Below, one piece after another: positions 15,414-21,985 of a DNA stretch of 36,334 nt; the first letter of the stretch is position 1; the number at the start of each line of letters is the position of its first letter. The DNA is taken from the NCBI GenBank assembly GCA_016930535.1, contig JAFGGN010000089.1, forward strand, positions 1 through 36,334, in the 5' to 3' direction. The notes under the pieces are model-generated. The model searched no databases and was not told the origin of the DNA. It saw only the letters and a program-made list of their open reading frames with translations. Both the position numbers and the translations under genes were made by a program. Origin of the DNA: a bacterium. GTDB taxonomy: Bacteria > Zhuqueibacterota > QNDG01 > JAFGCO01.

Positions 15414-16904
15414 ATGCGGTCTATTCTTACCGGATTTGCCATCACGGTCCTGCTCTTTACAGTGACGGCTTATGCACAGAAAATGACGGTCAAGGACAGC
15501 GAATCCCACGTGCTCATGGAGGTCAATGACGAGGGCGACGCGGGATCCGTCACCCTGCCCTCGGCGGGCATGCCGGCATCCGTGACTAACAAGCTGTACA
15601 ATAACGGGGGCACACTGTACTGGAACGGGACGGCGCTGGGCACATCCGGCAGCGCGGGCGGATGGTCAGACGACGGCGCCATGGTGCGCCTCGTCACGGA
15701 CACGGACAAGGTCGGCATCGGGGATGCCACCCCCACATGCAAACTGGACGTGGCCGGTAAAATCGGCATTACCGATACGCAGGTCGTGTATCTGCCCGGT
15801 CAGACGCAGTTTTCCGGATCCCTGTTCCTGGGGAACGGCGGCAACTGCCTGAGCCATATATCGGGAAACGATGGGCGTTACAATACCGGCGCAGGGATCA
15901 ATGCCCTGCTCAGCAACACTACAGGGACCTCGAATTCAGCCAATGGATACGGTGCCTTAAATAACAATACTACAGGAGAATACAATACGGCCGTCGGTTC
16001 GACAACCATGAGATCCAATACAACCGGCAGCAGCAATACGGCCGTCGGCCGAAGTGCCCTGTTTTACAATTCGACCGGGCAGTACAATATCGGTATCGGT
16101 GCGTCTGCCAATGGTTACAACGAGGAGGGATCCGGCAATGTCATGATCGGATACATGGCGGGTTTTGGATCCTTTCCGCTCCATAACAAGTCCGGCAATG
16201 TCATGATCGGTCATCTGGCCGGATACAACGCCGGCAGCGACAACAACTTCAATGTGTTTATCGGTTACGGAGCCGGATACTGGGCCGCGGGCAGCAACAG
16301 ACTCTACATCGAGAACAGCGCCAGTGAAACGCCGCTGATCGGGGGAGATTTTACCGCTGATGAAGTCTATCTGAACGGCCAGGTCGGCATCGGCGTCATG
16401 GATCCGGACAACGAAACCGAACTGCATATCCGGAGCGCCACGGATCACAATTTCGGCGTCCTGACCGAGGCCATGGGCATAACGGGCACGGAAATCGGCC
16501 TGCACACAGGCTCAGCCGGGTATTCGAGCCTGGCGAAAAACGCGTACTTTGATGCCGGCAGCTGGCACCGGTACGACACGGGATCCGGGGCCTTTATTCA
16601 GGAAATCGAACCCGACGGAAAAACCCGTTTAAAAACGGCTCCCTCCGGATCGAATCCCATTGTGTGGAGAGAGGCACTGGTACTGGGCACGGACGGCCGT
16701 GTGGGTGCGAACACCGTGTCCCCCACCGCCACACTTGATCTTAACGGTCCGGCCGGCTATGATCAGCTTCGTCTGAGAACATCCTATACACCGAAAGGCA
16801 CAGCCGACACGAACGGCCACACGGGCGACATCGCCTGGGACGACAGTTATATCTATGTCAAAACCACAGCGGGATGGAAACGGTCCGCATTGAGCACGTT
16901 CTGA
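15414..16904 (+). CDS. TF4: tail-fibre-like surface protein without S74 domain
   Basis: 496 residues, start ATG with GGGAGGA seven bases upstream. Signal peptide 1-21 (ends AYA). The common head (MTVKDSESHVLMEVNDEG, KLYNNGGTLYWNG, KVGIGDATPTCKLDVAGKIGI) runs to about 155. About five 17-residue repeats follow, then three GNVMIGxxAG/NVFIGYGAG-type units (about 235-290) and NRLYIENSASETPLIGGDFTADEVYLNGQVGIG, a tail-fibre segment also present in part in TF6. The C-terminal third has another LDLNGPAGYDQLRLRTSYTP segment and ends DIAWDDSYIYVKTTAGWKRSALSTF, a typical tail-fibre tip, with no S74 dyad and no coiled coil. It may therefore fold without self-cleavage, or need a different partner. Confidence 0.8.
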   Translation: MRSILTGFAITVLLFTVTAYAQKMTVKDSESHVLMEVNDEGDAGSVTLPSAGMPASVTNKLYNNGGTLYWNGTALGTSGSAGGWSDDGAMVRLVTDTDKVGIGDATPTCKLDVAGKIGITDTQVVYLPGQTQFSGSLFLGNGGNCLSHISGNDGRYNTGAGINALLSNTTGTSNSANGYGALNNNTTGEYNTAVGSTTMRSNTTGSSNTAVGRSALFYNSTGQYNIGIGASANGYNEEGSGNVMIGYMAGFGSFPLHNKSGNVMIGHLAGYNAGSDNNFNVFIGYGAGYWAAGSNRLYIENSASETPLIGGDFTADEVYLNGQVGIGVMDPDNETELHIRSATDHNFGVLTEAMGITGTEIGLHTGSAGYSSLAKNAYFDAGSWHRYDTGSGAFIQEIEPDGKTRLKTAPSGSNPIVWREALVLGTDGRVGANTVSPTATLDLNGPAGYDQLRLRTSYTPKGTADTNGHTGDIAWDDSYIYVKTTAGWKRSALSTF

Positions 16905-16921
16905 AACTCCAGGATGCAGTG

Positions 16922-16938
16922 CCGGACCACGCGTCCGG
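16922..16938 (+). terminator. Hairpin after TF4
   Basis: CCGGAC / GTCCGG arms (16922-16927, 16933-16938) with a 5-base loop, followed a few bases later by a GTTTTATTT stretch, 18 bases after the TF4 stop. This is the most terminator-like structure in the TF cluster. Confidence 0.5.
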
Positions 16939-16949
16939 GATCGTTTTAT

Positions 16950-16981
16950 TTGGTCTTTGTTCTTTGGTCTTTATTCTTGCC
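16950..16981. repeat. Intergenic CTTTGTTCTTT module after TF4
   Basis: TTGGTCTTTGTTCTTTGG-type heptamers directly after the TF4 terminator, the same module as at 18591 and elsewhere. Confidence 0.7.
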
Positions 16982-17056
16982 TTTCAAATGTTCCGTTCCG
17001 TCTCTCCTTATCTGTTTCGAACCTGATTCATTTCATTTTTCCAGTCAAAAAATCCT

Positions 17057-17084
17057 TTGATTTATCCCTGAATTGTCCTATCAT
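17057..17084 (+). promoter_or_regulatory. Candidate promoter of TF5 (shared TF-type)
   Basis: AAAATCCTTTGATTT (TTGATT at 17057-17062), 16-base spacer, TATCAT at 17079-17084, about 113 bases before the TF5 start. The 15 bases AAAATCCTTTGATTT are identical upstream of TF7. Confidence 0.55.
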
Positions 17085-17197
17085 TGAATAATCCTGAAAA
17101 TACATTGACTCATATTCAACCTGTTCTCTCCTCCAACGATGATGCAGGCACGGATTTGTACAGAATTTGTATAAGGCAAACAACTGCGGAGGCCATC

Positions 17198-18475
17198 ATG
17201 AAAATATTTTTGATCGGATCCATTGCACTTCTGATGATCATCGGGACCGCCCATGCCCAGATGACGGTCAGGGATAATGACACCAACCTGCTCATGCAGG
17301 TAAACGACGAGGGCAGCACCGGATCGGTCAGCCTGCCGGACGGATCCGCACCATCTTCACCGGGAGGGAAACTCTACAATAACGGCGGCATTCTGTACTG
17401 GAGCGGGAACGAGCTCGGCACGGCCGGCAGTGCTGGCGGATGGTCCGATATCGGAACAGTCGTCAGACTGACCACGGCCACGGACAAGGTGGGCATCGGA
17501 CTGACCTCGCCTGCTTTTGCCCTGGATGTGAAGGATTCGCTTGGAATCAACGGCACCCGGCTTCTCTACCTGCCGGACCAGACCAATTTTACAGGCACGC
17601 TTTACCTGGGAGACGGCGGCGGCAGTCTCAGTCATTCATCCTCGGTTACCGGGATGTATAATACCGCGTTTGGCATCGGGGCTTTATATGCCGGCAGTAC
17701 AGGGTATCAAAACGCCGCCAGCGGTTACCGGGCGCTTTATGCCAACACCTCGGGATCGTCCAATACGGCCTTCGGGTCTTCCGCGCTTTATACCAGTACC
17801 ACGGGGAATTATAACACCGCCGGCGGATCTGAGGCACTTTATTCGAACACCACAGGGTCCGTCAATACGGCCTTCGGGTGTTCGGCGCTTTATGCCAACA
17901 CCACGGGAAATTTCAACACGGCCAGCGGAATGAACGCGCTTTATTCCAACACCACCGGCGGTGAAAACACGGCCATCGGGTGTTCGGCGGATGTTTCAGC
18001 CGGCGATTTGAACAATGCCACGGCCATTGGCAGCGGCGCGATTGTGGACGCCAGCAATCAGGTGCGTCTGGGCAATGATAATGTGACGACTCTGTACTGC
18101 ATGGGCGCATATCAGGGAACGGTCGGAGAAACCAACAGGGACCTGTATGCCGACGATACGGGGAAAATCGGATATATCTCATCCTCTGCAAGATACAAAG
18201 AGAATATTACGGATATGACAGACGTAAACTGGCTCTACACCCTGAGACCGGTTAACTTCACCTATAAATCGGATGAAAATCATCATTTGAACTATGGCCT
18301 GATTGCCGAGGAAGTCGTTGAGATAAGGCCTGAATTTGTGAGTTATGACCGGGAAGGAAGGCCGGAAACGGTCTCATATTCCTCGCTGATAACTCCTTTG
18401 CTAAAAGCCGTACAGGATCAGCAGGAGCAGATCGAAGCGCTCAAAACGGAGATTCGTGCTTTGAAGAATGAATAG
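17198..18475 (+). CDS. TF5: tail-fibre-like surface protein, canonical S74 end
   Basis: 425 residues from the ATG at 17198, preceded by GCGGAGG; the longest frame opens 38 codons earlier in what looks like the untranslated leader. Signal peptide 1-20 (LIGSIALLMIIGTAHA, very like TF6). The head is almost the same as TF3 (PDGSAPSSPGGKLYNNGG, LTSPAFALDVKDSLG). Six repeats of 17 residues span about 154-264. The C-terminus is a different S74 subtype from TF1-3: SSSARYKENI (dyad S329/K334), LRPVNFTYKSDENHHLNYGLIAEEV, EGRPETVSYSSLITPLLKAV, then a coiled coil (QEQIEALKTEIRALKNE). The mix of a TF3-type head with another tail suggests recombination between modules. A surface fibre role is inferred. Confidence 0.85.
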   Translation: MKIFLIGSIALLMIIGTAHAQMTVRDNDTNLLMQVNDEGSTGSVSLPDGSAPSSPGGKLYNNGGILYWSGNELGTAGSAGGWSDIGTVVRLTTATDKVGIGLTSPAFALDVKDSLGINGTRLLYLPDQTNFTGTLYLGDGGGSLSHSSSVTGMYNTAFGIGALYAGSTGYQNAASGYRALYANTSGSSNTAFGSSALYTSTTGNYNTAGGSEALYSNTTGSVNTAFGCSALYANTTGNFNTASGMNALYSNTTGGENTAIGCSADVSAGDLNNATAIGSGAIVDASNQVRLGNDNVTTLYCMGAYQGTVGETNRDLYADDTGKIGYISSSARYKENITDMTDVNWLYTLRPVNFTYKSDENHHLNYGLIAEEVVEIRPEFVSYDREGRPETVSYSSLITPLLKAVQDQQEQIEALKTEIRALKNE

Positions 18476-18503
18476 AAAAAACCCGGTGCCGGTTTTCAAG
18501 TAG

Positions 18504-18521
18504 GTTGGGGCTTGCCCCAAC
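18504..18521. repeat. REP-like hairpin between TF5 and TF6
   Basis: GTTGGGGC/GCCCCAAC arms almost touching (2-base centre), within GTAGGTTGGGGCTTGCCCCA, about 30 bases after the TF5 stop. This looks like a repetitive extragenic palindrome and could also act as a terminator. Confidence 0.45.
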
Positions 18522-18590
18522 ATGCGATGGTTCCCGTATTCCATCCCGGGAGGTATAATTAAAAAGGGCTCTGCACGGTACTTTTTTCAA

Positions 18591-18627
18591 TCTTTGGTCT
18601 TTGTTCTTTGATATTTGTTCTTAATTT
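18591..18627. repeat. Intergenic CTTTGTTCTTT module before TF6
   Basis: TCTTTGGTCTTTGTTCTTTG-type sequence ending right at the TF6 ribosome-binding site. A TATAAT at 18554-18559 upstream may be the -10 of TF6, but its -35 (TTCCCG, 17 bases away) is poor, so TF6 has no clear TF-type promoter and may depend on TF5 read-through. Confidence 0.6.
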
Positions 18628-18638
18628 CGGAGGCCAAC

Positions 18639-19859
18639 ATGAAACGGTTATTGATCGGAACCATTGCATTTCTGATGATCATCAGCACCGCCTATGCCCA
18701 GATGACGGTCCGGGACATCGATAACAACCTGCTCATGCAGGTCAGCGATGAAGGCACGGCCGGTTCGCTGTCACTGCCATCCGGCGGAGATCCGTCCGTT
18801 ACGGCCAACAAACTGTACAACAAAAACGGATCGCTTTACTGGAACGGATCCGAACTGGCCGAATCGGGCAGCCCGGACGGAGACTGGGTCGTATCGGGCA
18901 GTGACATGTATTCGGCCGTATCTGGCTGCGTGGGTATCGGCGATTCGGCGCCCTCCCATACCCTCGATGTCGCGGGAAAAATCGGCATCAACCATAAACA
19001 AATCATTTTTCTTCCGGACCAGGTCGATTTTAACGGATCACTTTTTTTGGGAGATGGCGGCATGGAGTTGTCCCACCATTCTTCAAATGAAGGCCAGTTG
19101 AATACCGCACTCGGCATAATGGCCCTGGATGAAATAGATACGGGATACCGTAATACAGCTGTCGGCAGCGGAGCACAAAGACAAAATTGGACCGGATATG
19201 ACAATACATGCTGTGGTTGCATGGCAGGGTATTCCAACATGGATGGACACTGCAATACGATTCTCGGGGCATATGCCGATTATCTGAACAACGGAGGCTC
19301 TCGCAACACAATAATCGGCGAATCCGCAGGAAGAAACGGAACCTTAAAATCCGGGAACATTTTCATCGGGTATCGTGCCGGATATTATGAAACCGGAGAC
19401 AGCAAACTCTACATTGAAAACAGCAATTCGGATTCACCCCTGATTTGGGGAGATTTCGCGAATGACCGGGTCGTGATCAACGGAAACAGTACGCACAATA
19501 CCAATAACCGCACCTTATTCATCAACGGCAGCGCCGGGGGCACAGGTGACTGGAACAATGACAGTGACCGGAGAATGAAAAAAAACATCGAAACGATTCA
19601 TGATGCACTGGGAAAAGTGATGCGGCTTCGCGGCGTGAATTTTGAATGGAAAGAAACCGGACACCATGAATCCGGCGTGAAAATGGGCTTCATCGCCCAG
19701 GAAGCGGAAACCGTGATCCCGGAAGTGGTCAGCAATCATGATGATCATTATTCCATGCAGTACGCTTCCATCACGGCGCTTCTGGTTGAAGCGGTGAAAG
19801 ATCAGCAGAAAATCATCGAGAAACAGCAGAAACGGATCGAAGCGCTGGAAGACCGGTAA
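18639..19859 (+). CDS. TF6: tail-fibre-like surface protein, divergent repeats, S74 end
   Basis: 406 residues from the ATG at 18639 (TCGGAGG upstream). Signal peptide 1-20 closely resembles that of TF5. The head (MTVRDIDNNLLMQVSDEG, KLYNKNGSLYWNGSEL, VGIGDSAPSHTLDVAGKIGI) is present but the GGWxDxGTVVRL motif has drifted. About five repeats (154-250) are degenerate and cysteine-rich (NTCCGCMAGYSNMDGHC), followed by NIFIGYRAGYYETGDSKLYIENSNSDSPLIWGDF, shared with TF4. The S74 domain has SDRRMKKNIE (S309/K314), MRLRGVNFEWKETG, VKMGFIAQEAETVIPEVV and a long lysine/glutamine-rich coiled coil (QQKIIEKQQKRIEALEDR). So TF6 combines a TF4-like middle with a third S74 version. Confidence 0.83.
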   Translation: MKRLLIGTIAFLMIISTAYAQMTVRDIDNNLLMQVSDEGTAGSLSLPSGGDPSVTANKLYNKNGSLYWNGSELAESGSPDGDWVVSGSDMYSAVSGCVGIGDSAPSHTLDVAGKIGINHKQIIFLPDQVDFNGSLFLGDGGMELSHHSSNEGQLNTALGIMALDEIDTGYRNTAVGSGAQRQNWTGYDNTCCGCMAGYSNMDGHCNTILGAYADYLNNGGSRNTIIGESAGRNGTLKSGNIFIGYRAGYYETGDSKLYIENSNSDSPLIWGDFANDRVVINGNSTHNTNNRTLFINGSAGGTGDWNNDSDRRMKKNIETIHDALGKVMRLRGVNFEWKETGHHESGVKMGFIAQEAETVIPEVVSNHDDHYSMQYASITALLVEAVKDQQKIIEKQQKRIEALEDR

Positions 19860-19885
19860 AAACAGGCGATGACTGTCGGATCTGT

Positions 19886-20370
19886 CGGGTCGTTGGGTCT
19901 ATAGGGTCATTGGGTCTTAGTGTCATTGGGTCTTTGGGTCTTAGTGTCGTTGGGTCTTTGGTTCGGAGCGTGAAGCGGAGGCTCGGAGAAGATGAGAAAC
20001 GGAGAAAAGAGCCGTGATTCTTATCCCCGGTTCTCTGTCTCACCGTTTCTCCGCCACCGGAAACGGTGCCCGGTTACGGCACGCAGTCATGCGGTCTGCC
20101 GTCTGCGGTCCCTTTTCCGTTTGGAATTCGGGATTTGAAATTTGTGATTTTCAGCGGTCCGCGGTCCTGCCGTCTGCGGTCCGATTCTTGTGTTTGAATT
20201 TTGGAGTTTGTTGCTTGGAATTTATTTGATTTTTGGGATTTGTCATTTGTGATTTCACACGGTCTTATTTTGCGGGGACAGGACGCGGGGACTCATATAC
20301 CCATATACGCATATACGCTTATACTGCTTTTAAGCGATCCGCGGGCTGCCGTCCGCAGTCGACCTGAGGA
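19886..20370. repeat. Mosaic of intergenic repeat modules between TF6 and TF7
   Basis: This 700-base gap has no gene with support. It starts with a tandem array of TTGGGTCTTAGTGTC-like units (about 19886-19962), then GAAGCGGAGGCTCGGAGAAGATGAG, then GCGGTCTGCCGTCTGCGGTCC units, AT-rich GGAATTTATTTGATTTTTGG-type words, an ATATACCCATATACGCATAT stretch (about 20294-20325), TTATACTGCTTTTAAGCG and a final GCCGTCCGCAGTCG. The order ACTCATATACCC...TACTGCTTTTAAGC is the reverse complement of 6225-6265. Confidence 0.8.
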
Positions 20371-20401
20371 TGAACCGCTGCTCCTCCGACAATAAAATCC
20401 T

Positions 20402-20429
20402 TTGATTTTTAAATCGTATCTATTATAAT
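20402..20429 (+). promoter_or_regulatory. Candidate promoter of TF7 (shared TF-type)
   Basis: AAAATCCTTTGATTT (TTGATT at 20402-20407), a 16-base spacer, then a perfect TATAAT at 20424-20429, about 131 bases before the TF7 start. It is the best match of the four TF-type promoters. Confidence 0.6.
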
Positions 20430-20560
20430 AAAATTCAAGCCGGATCCGGCATCTGACGAAATCTCTCCTGCTGATTCCACTCAACTTCCTCGCCGGAATC
20501 GGACCGTTCTGTATCAGCACCCTTTTTCCATTTTACCATTTTCTATCGGGAGGCCGCATT

Positions 20561-21337
20561 ATGAAACGTCTGTTTGGATTATCCATCTGTTGTGCCATAC
20601 TATTCTTTGGTGCCGGACATGCACAAATGACGGTCAAAGACAGTAATTCCAATATTCTCATGGAGGTCGTGGATGAAGGGATCTCCGGTTCTATCCGTCT
20701 TCCGTCGGGTCCCGCGCCGTCTTCGACCGACGGCAAACTCTACAATCAGGGAAGTACGCTGTACTTCAGCGGGAACGAGCTCGGCACGGCCGGAAGTGCG
20801 GGCGGATGGACGGATGACGGAACCGTGGTGCGGCTGTCCGAGGCATCCGATTCCGTCGGCATCGGCACGCCGAGCCCGGACAGTAAACTGGAGGTCAAAG
20901 GCATCATCCATACGTCCTCCGGCGGGGTCCGGTTTCCGGACGGTTCCCTGCAGACTACGGCCTGCGGCGTTCCCGTGGGTGCCATCATCGCCTGGGCGAA
21001 AAACCTGCCGGGTGTGCCGTCCACGCTGCCGGACAATTTTGTGGAATGCAACGGGCAAACCCTGTCCGATACGGAGAGCTCCCTGAACGGCCAGGTCATT
21101 CCGGATCTGAACGCGGCCAACCGGTTTTTATGGGGTCATACGGTTTCCGGTGCCACAGGCGGAACCCTGTATCATAACCATCTCGCATCAACTGGCGATC
21201 CCAGCACGTCATCCGGCGTAGCCAGCGGCGGCGGGACACTGGTTGCGGGTCAGCATCACTCCCACAGCGTCGATGTGGACGATGAATACCATATTCCACC
21301 TTATTACACTGTGATATGGATCATGCGCGTGAAATAA
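20561..21337 (+). CDS. TF7: short secreted protein with phage tail-collar-like domain
   Basis: 258 residues, start ATG with GGGAGG upstream. Signal peptide 1-21 (ends GHA). The head matches the family (MTVKDSNSNILMEVVDEG, GPAPSSTDGKLYNQG, SGNELGTAGSAGGWTDDGTVVRL, SVGIGTPSPDSKLEVKG) but the 17-residue repeats are absent. Then comes GGVRFPDGSLQTTA and a tail-collar-type domain (about 136-258): VPVGAIIAWAKNLPGVP, LPDNFVECNGQTLSD, NGQVIPDLNAANRFLWG, ending in a histidine-rich strand region (LVAGQHHSHSVDVDDEYH, IPPYYTVIWIMRVK). Collar domains usually form the trimeric tip of phage fibres. It ends the array; the next gene belongs to the fucose operon. Probably a short surface tip protein. Confidence 0.8.
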   Translation: MKRLFGLSICCAILFFGAGHAQMTVKDSNSNILMEVVDEGISGSIRLPSGPAPSSTDGKLYNQGSTLYFSGNELGTAGSAGGWTDDGTVVRLSEASDSVGIGTPSPDSKLEVKGIIHTSSGGVRFPDGSLQTTACGVPVGAIIAWAKNLPGVPSTLPDNFVECNGQTLSDTESSLNGQVIPDLNAANRFLWGHTVSGATGGTLYHNHLASTGDPSTSSGVASGGGTLVAGQHHSHSVDVDDEYHIPPYYTVIWIMRVK

Positions 21338-21469
21338 ACCACGGACTGAAAATTCCATCAGCCTGACATTCGAAACCATGGATCAGTGTAACCTTGAAAC
21401 CGGGATGATCCGTTAGGTGCACAACCAGGCAGAAGGGTCTTCCGGCTCTTCCCACCATATCCCCGGCTC

Positions 21470-21913
21470 ACTGTTTTCTGCGGTCCATTGGATCGGACCG
21501 TGAAGCGGAGGGTCGGAGAAGATGAGAGACGGAGAGGAGAGGAAACCGCAGACGCAGGTGCAGAGAATAAATAATGTAAAAGTGTAGAAGGGTAAAAGTG
21601 TAGAAGACGAAAAACATTACAATGTAAACGTTGCTGTTCTTTAGGGATGGGTAGATGGGACCCATATACACTTCAACGCTTCTACCCTTCTACAATTTTT
21701 TGCGGTCCGCCGTCTTGCCGTCCGCGGTCTTATTTTTTATATTTGGATATTAGAATTTTGGAATTTATTATTTATTTGTCATTTGTAATTTGAGATTTGT
21801 GATTTACCCGCGGTCCGTGGTCCGTCGTCCGCGGTCTTTTATTAGGGGGACGGGACGCGGGGACTCATATACCCATATACTCATATACTGTTCTTTAATC
21901 TTTATTCTTGACA
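21470..21913. repeat. Mosaic of intergenic repeat modules before the fucose operon
   Basis: The 648 bases between TF7 and the regulator hold no gene. From about 21470 they carry, in order, GTGAAGCGGAGGGTCGGAGA, GAATAAATAATGTAAAAGTG with TAGAAGGGTAAAAGTGTAGA, a 79-base block (21636-21714) identical but inverted to 36253-36331, GCCGTCCGCGGTC, AT-rich GGAATTTATTATTTATTTG words, a second CGCGGTCCGTGGTCC group, ACTCATATACCCATATACTC (about 21866-21889) and a CTTTAATCTTTATTCTTGAC module that supplies the -35 box of the next promoter. Confidence 0.85.
21636..21714 (+). repeat. 79-bp block, exact inverted copy at 36253-36331
   Basis: Reading the two stretches base by base, the 79 bases here equal the reverse complement of 36253-36331 with no difference. 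The next base outside differs at the left end, while on the right similarity continues with small changes through GCGGTCTT. The block includes GATGGGTAGATGGGACCCAT and a GCGGTCCGCCGTC module. Confidence 0.9.
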
Positions 21914-21936
21914 ATTCCCGGGAAATTCCTTATAAT
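21908..21936 (+). promoter_or_regulatory. Consensus promoter of the fucose operon
   Basis: TTGACA (21908-21913), a 17-base spacer and TATAAT (21931-21936): a perfect match to the housekeeping sigma consensus. The -35 box is formed by the end of an intergenic repeat module. The start codon of the regulator is about 50 bases downstream. Confidence 0.8.
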
Positions 21937-21937
21937 A

Positions 21938-21955
21938 GGCTAAACCGTTTTAGCC
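21938..21955 (+). promoter_or_regulatory. LacI-family operator over the transcription start
   Basis: GGCTAAACCGTTTTAGCC: two 9-base halves that differ from perfect symmetry at one position, centred on CG as in LacI/GalR-family operators. It begins one base after the -10 box and covers the expected start point, so binding would block transcription of the whole operon, including the regulator itself. Confidence 0.7.
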
Positions 21956-21985
21956 AAATTCAGATAAAACTTCACGTCAGTATTT

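Noticed and set aside
17084..17197. 38-residue N-terminal extension of TF5
   Set aside because: It precedes a complete signal peptide and lies in the predicted leader; the internal ATG has the ribosome-binding site and matches the siblings.
9256..21337. Prophage or phage tail module
   Set aside because: All seven genes encode Sec signal peptides and repeat one head design; no structural, packaging, lysis or integration genes are present. Only the tips resemble phage fibres.
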